NCBI RefSeq assembly: GCF_000585375.1
Contig: NZ_KK073874.1
Coordinates: 6,540,894 to 6,604,893 of the forward strand
Direction of reading: 5' to 3'
Source of the DNA: Cryptosporangium arvum DSM 44712
Lineage (GTDB): Bacteria > Actinomycetota > Actinomycetes > Mycobacteriales > Cryptosporangiaceae
Length of the DNA stretch: 64,000 nucleotides
This document shows, in pieces, positions 34,822 through 44,849 of the stretch. The notes under the pieces were generated by a model. It was not told the DNA's origin and did no database searches. It saw only the letters and a list, made by a program, of their open reading frames with translations. The position numbers were made by a program, and so were the translations under genes. The number at the start of each line of letters is the position of its first letter. The stretch's first letter is position 1.

Positions 34822-35616
34822 ATGACCCCCCAGATCACCGTCAACGAGCAAGCCAACCCCACCCGCCTGCTCGCCCGCCGATCCGGCGAACCCTGGACCG
34901 ACGACGAGTACTCCAGCGTGGTCGCCGCCCTCGCCGCCGACATCAGCGTCGAGCAGCTCGCGGAAGAACTGCAGCGCACGCCCGGCGCCGTCCGAGGCGC
35001 GCTCCGGCTCCTCACGCCACCCGCACTGGGCCTCCGCGGCGCCGCCGCCGAGAACTGGCTCCGCGAGCAGCTCACCGCCTCCACCGGCTACGACTGGCGA
35101 GCCTCCCGGCGCGCCCACAGCAACGGCACGTACTGGACGCCCTCCGCCGACGACGTCCTGGTCGACGGCTGGCGCCGCAGCACCCCGCTCGGCGAGCTGG
35201 CCGCCACCGTCGGCGCCACCGAGCTCCACACGCACCGTCGCCTGGTGCAGCTCCACCTCTCCCACAGCGTGCTCGACACCGTCAACCGGCTCGGCTGCAC
35301 ACCGGGTGGCGACCTCGAGGCCCGCTACCTGGTCGCGCGCGACGAGTACCGCTCCGCGGTCTGGGTCCTCACCATCGACGGCCTGGTCGATCAGTACGGC
35401 ACGGTCACCGACCACGTGAGCGTCCACTCCAGCCGGGGCTCCGCCGCGATGACACTCGAACGCCTCACCAACACCCACCGCTTCACCGCCACCGCCCGCC
35501 GCCTCTCCCTCCCCGCCGCCCGCTGGCGCCTGGTCGGCCGCGGCCTCGACACCGCCGCCTACGGCCTCGGCCACCCCGACACCGCCGGCGAAATCCCAGC
35601 CCACCGAGCCGCCTGA
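34822..35616 (+). CDS. Protein of unknown function with two HTH/SANT-like segments
   Basis: A 264-residue soluble protein I do not recognise. Two similar stretches look like small trihelical DNA-binding motifs: residues 23-62 (PWTDDEYSSVVAALAADIS) and about 108-142 (YWTPSADDVLVDGWRRST). The rest (GGDLEARYLVARDEYRSAVW) is mixed alpha/beta. No signal peptide or membrane segment is seen. GGAGGG lies about 8 bases before the ATG, and a strong inverted repeat precedes it. It follows cox in the same direction but has its own leader, so it may be independent. A DNA-binding role is inference. Confidence 0.7.
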   Translation: MTPQITVNEQANPTRLLARRSGEPWTDDEYSSVVAALAADISVEQLAEELQRTPGAVRGALRLLTPPALGLRGAAAENWLREQLTASTGYDWRASRRAHSNGTYWTPSADDVLVDGWRRSTPLGELAATVGATELHTHRRLVQLHLSHSVLDTVNRLGCTPGGDLEARYLVARDEYRSAVWVLTIDGLVDQYGTVTDHVSVHSSRGSAAMTLERLTNTHRFTATARRLSLPAARWRLVGRGLDTAAYGLGHPDTAGEIPAHRAA

Positions 35617-35645
35617 CCACCCGCGCCGCCCGCCCCACGCGGGCG

Positions 35646-35728
35646 GCGCACCACCCCCGCGCACCAACCCCCGCGCACCAACCCCCGCGCACCAACCCAG
35701 GCGCACCATTCCCGGCGCACCACCCCCG
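35646..35728. repeat. 14-bp tandem repeat, six copies
   Basis: Six GCGCACCA-type units (the first 13 bp, the others 14 bp, the last three with substitutions) occupy the start of the 567-base gap between the genes at 34822 and 36184. The period is not a multiple of three and no gene covers it, which fits noncoding DNA. Confidence 0.8.
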
Positions 35729-35870
35729 GCCCGCACCCCCCACGCCGCAGCGGGCAGCGCAACCACGCCCTCCTCGGCGCCGCCGCGCTCCCGGTCGAAT
35801 TTCTTCTCCTCGTCCCCATCGGTGAACAGTCCCTCGACATAGGTCAATCGCTGCGGTGGCTGACGCCCGC

Positions 35871-36041
35871 GTGGGCGGCGTGGGCGGCCTGGGCGGCCTG
35901 GGCGGCCTGGGCGGCGTGGGCCGCGTGCGCCGCGTGCGCCGCGTGGGCGGCCTGGGCCGCGTGCGCCGCGTGGGCGGCCTGAGCCGCGTGGGCCGCGTGG
36001 GCGACCTGAGCCGCGTGGGCGGCCAGGGCGGCCAGGGCGGG
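35871..36041. repeat. 9-bp imperfect GC-rich tandem repeat, about 19 units
   Basis: About 19 units of the form GTGGGCGGC / CTGGGCGGC / GTGCGCCGC run without interruption. Strong G/C strand bias could favour non-B DNA. Both strands are open over it, giving artificial Gly/Val/Arg or Pro/Arg/Thr readings, but neither has coding features. Outside this and the preceding repeat I see nothing in the 35617-36183 gap except the leader of the MBL gene. Confidence 0.85.
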
Positions 36042-36183
36042 TCGGTGGGAATCAGCCGGAGGCAGTGGTCGCTCACGTCCGCGAACGATGGGCAGACCAC
36101 CGGTCCGAGGCGCGCCAGAAGCACGGAGCCACTACCGTGGCCAGCCAAGCGGGACGGTCCGCACGAGTCGAAGGAGCGCACCG

Positions 36184-37122
36184 GTGAGCACCTCGCGGCA
36201 CGATCACGTCGGTATCGACGACGCTCGCATCGAGGACCTGGGCGGCGGACTCTTCGCCTACATCCAGCCCGATGGCAGCTGGTTCATCAACAACACCGGC
36301 TTCCTCGTCGGCCGGGATGGCGTCACGCTGGTGGACGCCTGTTCCACCGAGCGGCGCACCCGCGCGTTCCGGGACGCGGTCACGACGGTCACCGACCAGC
36401 CGATGCGCGTGCTCGTCAACACGCACAGCCACCCCGATCACACCACCGGGAACGCGCTCTTCGCGGAGGCGGCGATCGTCGCGCACGAGGCCACGCGCGA
36501 CGACGTGAAGCGTGGCTTCCCGCCGCTGAACGGGATCTGGGATCCGGTCGACACCGGGTCGCTGCCGCCCGCTCCGCCCTTCCTCACCTATCGCGACGGC
36601 GTCACGCTCTGGGTGGACGACCTGCGCTGCGAGGTGAAGCACGTCGGTCTGCCCGCGCACACCACGAACGACTCGATCGTCTGGGTGCCGGAACGGTCCG
36701 TGCTCTACGCCGGGGATCTGGTGTTCGCCGGGGGCACACCGTTCCTGATGTCCGGGTCGGTGGCCGGCTCGATCCAGGTGCTCACCGACGTGATCGCACC
36801 ACTGAACGCCACCACGATCGTCCCGGGGCACGGGCCGGTGTGCGGACCGGAAGTCATCACCGACGTGCTCGAGTACCTGCGGTTCGTCCAGGACACCGCG
36901 CGCGCCGCGAAGGACGCCGGGCTGTCCCCGCTCGACGCCGGGCGCGAGACCGACCTCGGCCGGTTCGCCGAGTGGACCGACCGCGAGCGCATCGTCGGCA
37001 ACCTCCACCGCGCCTACGCCGAGCTCGACGGCGCTGCGCCGGGCGCGCCCCTGGACATCACCCAGGTGCTCACCGACATGGTCACCTACAACGGGGGCCG
37101 ACCGCTCACCTGCTACGCCTGA
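36184..37122 (+). CDS. MBL-fold metallo-hydrolase
   Basis: A 312-residue metallo-beta-lactamase-fold hydrolase. The dinuclear metal motif HSHPDH is present with later ligands in HTTNDS, AGDLVFAGG and VPGHGPV. The specific reaction is not predictable. GTG 36184 is chosen because AAGGAG lies 7 bases upstream and the conserved domain starts shortly after; a longer in-frame start at 36088 lacks such a site. It ends tail-to-tail with the DUF3140 gene with no spacer. Confidence 0.87.
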   Translation: MSTSRHDHVGIDDARIEDLGGGLFAYIQPDGSWFINNTGFLVGRDGVTLVDACSTERRTRAFRDAVTTVTDQPMRVLVNTHSHPDHTTGNALFAEAAIVAHEATRDDVKRGFPPLNGIWDPVDTGSLPPAPPFLTYRDGVTLWVDDLRCEVKHVGLPAHTTNDSIVWVPERSVLYAGDLVFAGGTPFLMSGSVAGSIQVLTDVIAPLNATTIVPGHGPVCGPEVITDVLEYLRFVQDTARAAKDAGLSPLDAGRETDLGRFAEWTDRERIVGNLHRAYAELDGAAPGAPLDITQVLTDMVTYNGGRPLTCYA

Positions 37123-37464
37123 TCACGCGGGGTCGTGGCCCCAGTTCATGAGCGAGTAGCGCCACGGGGTCTCACGCACGTCGCCGGAGGGACGTTGCGC
37201 CAGGTGGCGACGCACGTAGCCGACGACCTTGCGCATGTGGGCGTAGTCGGCCTCGGTCAGGTCGGCCTTCTTCGAGCGCAGGATCGTCACGATCGTGCGG
37301 CCCGAGTCGTGCCCCACCGACTCACCGCCGGACTTTCCCTTCGGGGCGCCGACCGACTTCGACTCGTCACTGTCGAGCCACTTCTCGAGCGTGGCCGGCG
37401 CCATGTTCACAGCGCCCCTGAACTCGCGCCAGGTCTCCTGGTCGTCGCTGGTTTTCGTCGCCAT
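37123..37464 (-). CDS. DUF3140 family protein
   Basis: A 113-residue basic, soluble protein. EFRGAVNMAPATLEKWLDS, SGRTIVTILRSKKADLTEADYAHMRKVVGYVRRHLAQRP and the C-terminal WRYSLMNWGHDP match the DUF3140 family. These small proteins occur in actinobacteria and have no known function. AGGAGG lies about 6 bases before the ATG. It is downstream of a LacI gene on the same strand. Confidence 0.85.
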   Translation of the reverse strand: MATKTSDDQETWREFRGAVNMAPATLEKWLDSDESKSVGAPKGKSGGESVGHDSGRTIVTILRSKKADLTEADYAHMRKVVGYVRRHLAQRPSGDVRETPWRYSLMNWGHDPA

Positions 37465-37521
37465 CGAGTCCTCCTGGGGCGAAACGTCCCTGGAAGCCTC
37501 GGCTACCCGACGAGTCCTGAT

Positions 37522-38568
37522 TTACGCCGACGCGCGGGTGACCAGCCGCACCGGCAGCATCTCGCGCACCGGTTCGCCGCCCGAGAGCATCTCGAGCAGC
37601 GCCGCGACCAACCGGCGGCCGAACGCGCTCACCGGCTGGTGCACGGTGGTCAGCGGCGGTTCGGTCCAGGCGGCGATCTCCTCCAGGTCGTCGAACCCGA
37701 TCACCGCCACGTCCTCCGGCACCCGCAGCCCGGCCCGCCGGAGCACACCGATCGCCCCGGCCGCGGTCAGGTCGCTGGCGGCGAACACGGCGTCCAGCGA
37801 CGGCACCCGCTTGAGCAGCTCGCTCATCGCCCGCTCGCCGCCGGCCCGGGTGAAGTCACCGTGCGCGATCAGCGCCGGGTCGGGCTCGCCGAGCGTGTCC
37901 CGGTGCTCGGCCAGCACCGCCTGGTATCCGTCCAGCCGCTCGACGGCCGCCCGCTGGTCGAGCGAGCCGGTGATCGTCGCGATCTGGCGACGACCGAGCC
38001 CGACGAGGTGCTCGACCGCGAGCCGGGCCCCCTCGCGCTGGTCGACGTCGATCGAGCCGGCGGCGGTGACGTCGTCGCCCCAGGGACGTCCGCCGAACAT
38101 CACCGGGATCGGCAGGTTGCGCAGAGCGGGCAGCAGCGGGTCGGTGCGGTGCACCGACAGCACGATCGCGCCGTCGACGTGGCCCCCGGCCAGGTACGCC
38201 GCGATCCGGGCGTGGTCGTTCTCGCCGCCGGTGAGCAGCAGCACCGGCTGACGCCCGGCGTCACCGAGTTCGCGGCTGGTCGCGAGGATCAGCCGGGACA
38301 GGTACGGGTCGGTCATCACCATGTTCGACGGCTCGCCGACGACGAGGCCGACGGCGTCGGTGCGCCGGGTCACCAGGCTGCGCGCGACCGGGTTGGGGAC
38401 GTAGCCGAGCGTCCGGATCGCGTCCTCGACCCGTGCCCGCACCTCCGGCCCGACCTTCGACGACTCGTTCACCACGCGGGACACCGTCGCCCGGGACACA
38501 CCCGCGAGTTCGGCCACCGCGTCCAGCGTCGGACGCGGTCCCCAGCCCGAACGGGCCCCGTTCGCCAC
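37522..38568 (-). CDS. LacI-family transcriptional regulator
   Basis: A 348-residue LacI repressor: HTH with hinge (PTLDAVAELAGVSRATVSRVVN, then LGYVPNPVARSLVTRRT) and a periplasmic-binding-like sugar domain (VGLVVGEPSNM, VIGFDDLEEIAAWTEPPLTTV). GTG 38568 is chosen because AGGGG lies 8 bases upstream. It is divergent from an AA10 polysaccharide monooxygenase gene, with a LacI-type palindrome between them, so it probably represses that gene until an oligosaccharide from chitin or cellulose appears. Confidence 0.88.
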   Translation of the reverse strand: MANGARSGWGPRPTLDAVAELAGVSRATVSRVVNESSKVGPEVRARVEDAIRTLGYVPNPVARSLVTRRTDAVGLVVGEPSNMVMTDPYLSRLILATSRELGDAGRQPVLLLTGGENDHARIAAYLAGGHVDGAIVLSVHRTDPLLPALRNLPIPVMFGGRPWGDDVTAAGSIDVDQREGARLAVEHLVGLGRRQIATITGSLDQRAAVERLDGYQAVLAEHRDTLGEPDPALIAHGDFTRAGGERAMSELLKRVPSLDAVFAASDLTAAGAIGVLRRAGLRVPEDVAVIGFDDLEEIAAWTEPPLTTVHQPVSAFGRRLVAALLEMLSGGEPVREMLPVRLVTRASA

Positions 38569-38667
38569 CTGTGTCACCCCTGGTATCAGCGCCCACTGCA
38601 CGCGCGCTTATCGTCTCATCGCGACAGTCACGGGACAGGAAGCCACCCGAGGGTGGAGCGAGGCCCT

Positions 38668-38681
38668 AGAGAGCGCTTTCT
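38668..38681. promoter_or_regulatory. LacI/CebR-type operator-like palindrome
   Basis: AGAGAGCGCTTTCT has the central AGCGCT palindrome and flanking AGA/TCT arms with one mismatched pair. It resembles the cellulose-utilisation operator TGGGAGCGCTCCCA of CebR/CelR. It lies between the divergent lacI and LPMO genes; the remaining gap (38569-38847) shows no gene. Confidence 0.5.
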
Positions 38682-38847
38682 CGTGTCGCCCGACACAGTA
38701 TCGCGCAACCGTGTGTGCGCAGCCGATACCACCGAAACCGTCCGGAAACCCGGGTGCGCTTGAACCCCCGGTAGGCCGTGTGCGTACCCAGGGTAGGCGG
38801 CTGCGGCAGTTCCGGGGGTGGCCGCCCTGTTCGAGGAGGATTCACCG

Positions 38848-39822
38848 GTGAAAACACTCCGGATGGCGTCCTTCGGTGCGCTCCTCGGGGTCCTGGTCGC
38901 GCTCGGTCTGCCGGCGGGGGTCGCGTCCGCACACGGAGCGCTCACCGCCCCCGTCTCGCGGACGGCGGCGTGCGGCACCGAGGGCGGCTCGTCGGCTCGA
39001 TCCGCGGCGTGCCGGGCGGCGGTCGCGGCGAGCGAGCCGGGGGCCGCCGCGCAGTGGGACAACCTGCGGGTGGCCGACGTCAACGGCCGCGACCGCGCGG
39101 TGATCCCCGACGGCAAACTCTGCAGCGGCGGGCTCGCCCGGTACGCGGGGCTCGACCTGCCGCGCACCGACTGGCCCACGACGAAGGTGACGCCCGGCGC
39201 GAAGTTCACGTTCCGGTACCGCACCACGATTCCGCACGAGGGCACGTTCCGGATGTACGTCACCAAGCCGGGCTACCAGCCGGGCAAGGCGCTGCGGTGG
39301 TCGGATCTGGAGACCGCGCCGTTCCTGTCGATCACCGATCCCCGGCGGGCCGACGGTTCCTACGTCCTGCCCGGTCGCCTGCCGGTCGGGCACGCCGGGC
39401 ACCACCTGATCTACACGATCTGGCAGAACTCCAGCACGGCCGACACCTACTACTCCTGCTCGGACGTCGACTTCGCCGCGTCGATCGGCACGTCGAAGAC
39501 CGACGAGGCCCGCCCGGAAGCGCCGGCGTCGCCCGTGGTCGACGCGGGGCGCGCCGCCGGAGCACCGAGCGCGCCCGCCGCCGGCGGCTCGGCCGACACC
39601 GCCTCCCACGACACCGAGGAACACGACACCGAGGAACACGCGCACGGGGACGCCGTCGACGAGATCGACACCTCCCCCGTCGCGGCGCAGGAACCCGCCG
39701 GCCTGATGAACAGCAGCCGCTGGCCGCTGATCGCGGGAATCGGCGCGCTGCTCGCGGTGATCGGAGCCATCGGCCTGGTCGCGCTCCGCTTCCGCCCCCG
39801 CCCCCGCCACCGCCGGGGGTAG
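38848..39822 (+). CDS. AA10 lytic polysaccharide monooxygenase, membrane-anchored
   Basis: A 324-residue secreted copper monooxygenase that cleaves crystalline polysaccharide (chitin or cellulose). The signal peptide ends in ASA and the mature protein begins with His29, the N-terminal histidine of the copper histidine brace; His130 (TIPHEGTF) and Phe209 (CSDVDF) complete the site. After the catalytic domain comes an Ala/Pro linker with a His/acidic stretch (HDTEEHDTEEHAHGD), then a TM helix (292-313) and a basic tail, so the enzyme stays on the cell surface. GAGGAGG precedes the GTG at 38848. Control by the divergent LacI protein is likely. Confidence 0.88.
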   Translation: MKTLRMASFGALLGVLVALGLPAGVASAHGALTAPVSRTAACGTEGGSSARSAACRAAVAASEPGAAAQWDNLRVADVNGRDRAVIPDGKLCSGGLARYAGLDLPRTDWPTTKVTPGAKFTFRYRTTIPHEGTFRMYVTKPGYQPGKALRWSDLETAPFLSITDPRRADGSYVLPGRLPVGHAGHHLIYTIWQNSSTADTYYSCSDVDFAASIGTSKTDEARPEAPASPVVDAGRAAGAPSAPAAGGSADTASHDTEEHDTEEHAHGDAVDEIDTSPVAAQEPAGLMNSSRWPLIAGIGALLAVIGAIGLVALRFRPRPRHRRG

Positions 39823-39826
39823 GGCC

Positions 39827-40798
39827 TCACCTCACGGCCGGAACCTCCTCGCCCGCGGCCACCGGCCCGGGCGGGGTTCCGTCGCCGAACGGACGGCCAC
39901 CCAGCTCCTCCCGGCCGTGAGCGGTCGACCAGAGACCGAGTTCCGGGCCGATCGGCACGATCCCGGTCGGGTTGATGTTCCGGTGCACCTCGTAGTAGTG
40001 GCGCGTGATGTGGTCGAAGTTCACCGTGTCGCCGAAGCCGGGCGTCTGGAACAGGTCACGGCTGTAGGCCCACAGGGCCGGGTACTCGGTGATCTTGCGC
40101 CGGTTGCACTTGAAGTGGCCGTGGTACACCGCGTCGAACCGGACGAGCGTCACGAACAGCCGGACGTCGGCCTCGGTGATCGTGTCCCCCACCAGGTACC
40201 GACGAGTGGTCAACCGCTCCTCGAGCGCGTCGAGCCGTTCGAACAGGCGGTTCGCCACCCGCTCGTAGGCCCGCTGCCTGGTCGCGAACCCGGCCGCGTA
40301 GACGCCGTTGTTGACGTCGCGGAACACGTCCTCGTTGACCGCGTCGATCTCGGCCCGCAGCGGCTCCGGGTAGAGGTCCGGCGCTCCGTCCCGGTGCAGC
40401 GGCGCCCACTCCGTCTCCAGGTTGAGCGTGATCTCCGGGTAGTCGTTCGTCACCAGCTTCCCGGACGGGACGTCGACGATCGCCGGCACGCTGATCCCGC
40501 CGTCGTACGAGGGCTCCCGCGCCCGGTACGCCTCCCCCAGGTACTCGATCCCCAGCACGGGGTCGCGGCCGTCGGGATCGAGCGTGAAACGCCAGCTCTT
40601 CTCGTCCTGGATCGGGTCCGTGACCGCCATCGACAACGCGGTCTCCAACCCCAGCAACCGCCGCACGATCACCGCGCGCGACGCCCACGGACACGCCCGG
40701 CTGACGACCAACCGGTACCTTCCCGCCTCCAGCGGCCAGGCCGGATCCCCGATCCGATCGGTGAAATGGTTCGGCGCGCGTTCGAAGTCTTTGCTCAT
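39827..40798 (-). CDS. Glutathionyl-hydroquinone reductase-like (Xi-class GST) protein
   Basis: A 323-residue cytoplasmic protein of the YqjG/ECM4 family. The catalytic Cys is in SRACPWASR, and LVTNDYPEITLNLE and the C-terminal GST helical domain (RYLVGDTITEADVRLF) are conserved. In glutathione users these enzymes remove glutathione from hydroquinones; actinobacteria use mycothiol, so the thiol partner may differ. The ATG is at 40798 and the gene is divergent from the 40879 gene. It lies 4 bases from the end of the LPMO gene. Confidence 0.88.
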   Translation of the reverse strand: MSKDFERAPNHFTDRIGDPAWPLEAGRYRLVVSRACPWASRAVIVRRLLGLETALSMAVTDPIQDEKSWRFTLDPDGRDPVLGIEYLGEAYRAREPSYDGGISVPAIVDVPSGKLVTNDYPEITLNLETEWAPLHRDGAPDLYPEPLRAEIDAVNEDVFRDVNNGVYAAGFATRQRAYERVANRLFERLDALEERLTTRRYLVGDTITEADVRLFVTLVRFDAVYHGHFKCNRRKITEYPALWAYSRDLFQTPGFGDTVNFDHITRHYYEVHRNINPTGIVPIGPELGLWSTAHGREELGGRPFGDGTPPGPVAAGEEVPAVR

Positions 40799-40878
40799 GG
40801 CGGCTCCGTTCCCGTCGATAGGTCCGACGAGGCTATGCCCGCCCCGTGGGTCGAGTACGCGAAAGCGCAGGTGACAGC

Positions 40879-41541
40879 GTGACCGAGACGCCCGACTACC
40901 AGTTCGCGCACCACACCCTGGACCGGTTCGTCTACGGCGACCTCCGGCAGGCCGCCGTGATCAACGTGGGCCGCTACTTCAACACCGACCTGTACCCGGG
41001 TGGGCGGTTCGAGCGGCTCGACGGCGGCGGTGACCGCCCCGAGGTTCAGCACCAGTTCACCGCGTCCGACCTGACCGCCGTGCGCTGCCTCGGCACCGAC
41101 ATCAAGCCGGTGTCGGCGATCGCGCTGCTCGAGACGCACGCCGGCCGGCTGTCCGCGCTGCTGCGCCGGATCCCGCACATGCCGCTCTACGAGGCGCCGC
41201 TCTCCGAGATCAACGCGTCCTCGTCGGCCGGAACGCTGGCGAGCATGCTCATCGGCGACGACTTCCCGCACCTCGGGCGGATGACCGCGACGAAGCTGCT
41301 GGCCCGGAAGCGGCCGCACCTGCTGCCGGTCTACGACATCGTCGTGGGACGCATGCTGGGCAAGCCGCAGAACATCACCCACTGCCTGCACAGCTGGTTC
41401 CACAGCGACCCGGAACGCGCCAAGTCACTGGCCTCGATGCGCGACGAGATCCCCGGCGTCGCCGACATCAGCCTGCTCCGCGTCCTCGACGCCGCCATCT
41501 GGACCCACGGCTACGAGGACACCGTGGAGGCGGCCTCCTAG
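40879..41541 (+). CDS. DUF6308-like protein of unknown function
   Basis: A 220-residue soluble protein. The segment DFPHLGRMTATKLLARKRPHLLPVYD and the tryptophan-containing C-terminus resemble the DUF6308 family of actinobacterial proteins; the helix-hairpin-like HLGRMTATKLL recalls the nucleic-acid-binding part of base-excision glycosylases, but no catalytic motif is clear. GTG 40879 is chosen with AGGTGA upstream. Its TAG overlaps the TAG of the convergent acyl-CoA dehydrogenase gene. Confidence 0.6.
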   Translation: MTETPDYQFAHHTLDRFVYGDLRQAAVINVGRYFNTDLYPGGRFERLDGGGDRPEVQHQFTASDLTAVRCLGTDIKPVSAIALLETHAGRLSALLRRIPHMPLYEAPLSEINASSSAGTLASMLIGDDFPHLGRMTATKLLARKRPHLLPVYDIVVGRMLGKPQNITHCLHSWFHSDPERAKSLASMRDEIPGVADISLLRVLDAAIWTHGYEDTVEAAS

Positions 41542-43292
41542 AACCACTCCGGGTCGACGTCCAGCGTCGTGCGGTCGAGCGAGGCCAGCAGGTCGAACTG
41601 GGGTGCGGTCTTCGGGAGCTCGTAGCGGTAGAAGTAGCGGGCGGCCTGGCGTTTGCCCTCGTAGAAGGCTCCCTCGTGGCCCGCGGCGGCGAGGAACTGC
41701 TCGAGCCAGAGCCACGCCACCACGGCGTGCCCGACCGCCTCCAGGTAGATCGACGCGTTGGCGAGCGCGACCGCGGGGTCACCGGAGCCCCAGAGCGTCG
41801 CCGTGACCTCGCCGATCCGCGCCACCGTGGCGCCCAGCGCGGTGCCGAGCTCCGCCGCCTCACCGCCGGCCGCGGCGGCCCGCGTCACCGTCTCCCCCAG
41901 CACCGCGCCGAGCAGCGCGAGCCCGGCGCCGCCCCGCATCACGACCTTCCGGCCGAGCAGGTCCAGCCCCTGGATGCCGTGCGTGCCCTCGTGGATCGGG
42001 TTCAACCGGTTGTCGCGGTAGTGCTGCTCGACGTCGTACTCACGCGTGTAGCCGTAGCCGCCGTGCACCTGGATCGCCAGGTCGTTGGCCTCCAGGCACC
42101 ACTGGGACGGCCAGCTCTTCGCGATCGGCGTCAGCACGTCGAGCAACAGGTGGGCCTCGGCGCGTGACGCCTCGTCCGGCAGCGTGCGTTCGTCGTCGAG
42201 AAGCTTGGCGCAGTACAGGTTGAGCGCCAGCGCGCCTTCGACGTACGACTTCTGCGCGAGCAGCATCCGGCGCACGTCGGGGTGTTCGATGATCGGCACC
42301 TGCGGCGTAGCCGGGTCCTTCACTAGGCGTCCCTGCGGGCGGTTGCGTGCGTAGTCGAGCGACTTCAGATACCCGGTGTACCCGAGCGCGGTCGCGCCAC
42401 CGCCGACGCCGACCCGCGCCTCGTTCATCATGTGGAACATGTAGGACAGCCCGTGGTGCTGCTCGCCGACCAGGTACCCGACCGCGCCGTCGCCGGCCTC
42501 GCCGAAGTTCAGCATCGTGTTCGTGGTGCCGCGGTAGCCCATCTTGTGGTTCAGACCGGCGAGGACGACGTCGTTGCGCGTGCCGTCCGGAAGGAACTTC
42601 GGAACGACGAACAGCGAGATGCCCTTGACGCCGGGCGGGCCGCCGGGGATCTTCGCCAGCACCAGGTGGACGATGTTCTCGCCGAGTTCGTGTTCGCCGG
42701 CGGAGATCCACATCTTGTTGCCGACGATCCGATACGTGCCGTCAGCCGCCGGAGCAGCCCGGGTCACGATGTCGGAGAGCGACGAGCCGGCCTGGGGCTC
42801 GGACAGGCACATCGTGCCGTGGATCCGGCCTTCGAGCATCACCGGCACGTACCGCTCGACCAGCTCGGACGACGCGTGCGCGAGCAGCAGGTTCGCGGCG
42901 CCCAACGTCAGGAACGGGTAGGCCGCGGTGCCGACGTTCGCGGCCTGGAACCAGGAGAAACAGGCCCGGGCGACGACGCCGGGCAGCTGGCCGCCGCCCA
43001 CCTCGGCCGGCATCGCGGCGCCGAGCAGCCCGGTTCCGGCCAGGACGTCGAGCGCGCGCTTGACCTCGGGGATCATCGTCACGCGTTCGCCGTCGAAGGT
43101 CGGCTCGGACGCGTCGGCCTGCTTGTTGTGCGTCGCGAAGTGCTCGGTGGCGACCTCTTCGGCGAGGTCGAGCGCACCGTCGAACGTCTCCCGCGAATGG
43201 TCGGCGAAGTACTGACGCTTGGTCAGCGCCTCGACGTCGAGCCACTCGTAGAGCAGGAAGTCCAGGTCACGACGGCTCAGCAGCAGTGACAT
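41538..43292 (-). CDS. Acyl-CoA dehydrogenase, large (about 584 aa) type
   Basis: A 584-residue FAD enzyme that oxidises acyl-CoA to enoyl-CoA. CLSEPQAGSSLSD and GNKMWISAGEHEL are the FAD/substrate segments, and IHEGTHGIQGLDLLGRKV contains the expected catalytic Glu. The extra C-terminal domain (about 170 residues) matches long actinobacterial FadE proteins. ATG 43292 follows GGAAGG; longer in-frame starts run into DUF2203. It overlaps the DUF2203 gene by 26 bases and is the third gene of a leftward operon with another acyl-CoA dehydrogenase. Confidence 0.92.
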   Translation of the reverse strand: MSLLLSRRDLDFLLYEWLDVEALTKRQYFADHSRETFDGALDLAEEVATEHFATHNKQADASEPTFDGERVTMIPEVKRALDVLAGTGLLGAAMPAEVGGGQLPGVVARACFSWFQAANVGTAAYPFLTLGAANLLLAHASSELVERYVPVMLEGRIHGTMCLSEPQAGSSLSDIVTRAAPAADGTYRIVGNKMWISAGEHELGENIVHLVLAKIPGGPPGVKGISLFVVPKFLPDGTRNDVVLAGLNHKMGYRGTTNTMLNFGEAGDGAVGYLVGEQHHGLSYMFHMMNEARVGVGGGATALGYTGYLKSLDYARNRPQGRLVKDPATPQVPIIEHPDVRRMLLAQKSYVEGALALNLYCAKLLDDERTLPDEASRAEAHLLLDVLTPIAKSWPSQWCLEANDLAIQVHGGYGYTREYDVEQHYRDNRLNPIHEGTHGIQGLDLLGRKVVMRGGAGLALLGAVLGETVTRAAAAGGEAAELGTALGATVARIGEVTATLWGSGDPAVALANASIYLEAVGHAVVAWLWLEQFLAAAGHEGAFYEGKRQAARYFYRYELPKTAPQFDLLASLDRTTLDVDPEWF

Positions 43293-43650
43293 CCAGGGGC
43301 CGCCTTCCAGCGAAACCGAGGTCCGTGCGGTGGTACCAGGACAGTTCCCGGTCCCCCTCCAGCCAGCAGAGGAGCACGGGGACACCGTCGAGGTCGGAGG
43401 GGAAGTCGATCAGGAGCGGCGCCAGGCTCTTCAGCTCGGCGCCGGTCTCCTGCACGGTCGTCATCAGCTCGTCCAGCCGGGCCTGGGCGGCCTTCAACTC
43501 CGGAAGGCCACCCAGGTCGGTCGACGGGCCGTTGAGCTGCACCGCGGCGGCGAGCTCCGCGGCATCGGCCCGCAGCGAGACGATCTCGTCGAGCACCGGA
43601 AGGAGCTCGGTCAGCTCGTCGCGAGCTTCTTCCACCGTGAACAGACCCAT
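43267..43650 (-). CDS. DUF2203 family protein
   Basis: A 127-residue soluble protein. The N-terminal helix (FTVEEARDELTELLPVLDEIVSL), a coiled-coil-like middle and the C-terminal LLCWLEGDRELSWYHRTDLGFAGRRPL match DUF2203, a small family of unknown function. It lies between two acyl-CoA dehydrogenase genes, 9 bases after the first and overlapping the second by 26 bases, so it is cotranscribed with them. Confidence 0.87.
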   Translation of the reverse strand: MGLFTVEEARDELTELLPVLDEIVSLRADAAELAAAVQLNGPSTDLGGLPELKAAQARLDELMTTVQETGAELKSLAPLLIDFPSDLDGVPVLLCWLEGDRELSWYHRTDLGFAGRRPLDVTAAEPS

Positions 43651-43659
43651 GCGGGCAAC

Positions 43660-44817
<1,158 letters not shown>

Positions 44818-44849
44818 GCGCGTCGTCCTCTCAGGTGCCGCTGGACGTT

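Noticed and set aside
35646-36041. Possible CRISPR array
   Set aside because: Units of 14 and 9 bp are contiguous without unique spacers; no cas genes are present.
35483-37151. Open frames on both strands over the 9-bp repeat, including a Pro/Arg/Thr-rich and a Gly/Val/Arg-rich reading
   Set aside because: They arise because the 9-bp repeat has no stops in any frame; neither has a plausible start, domain or conservation signal.
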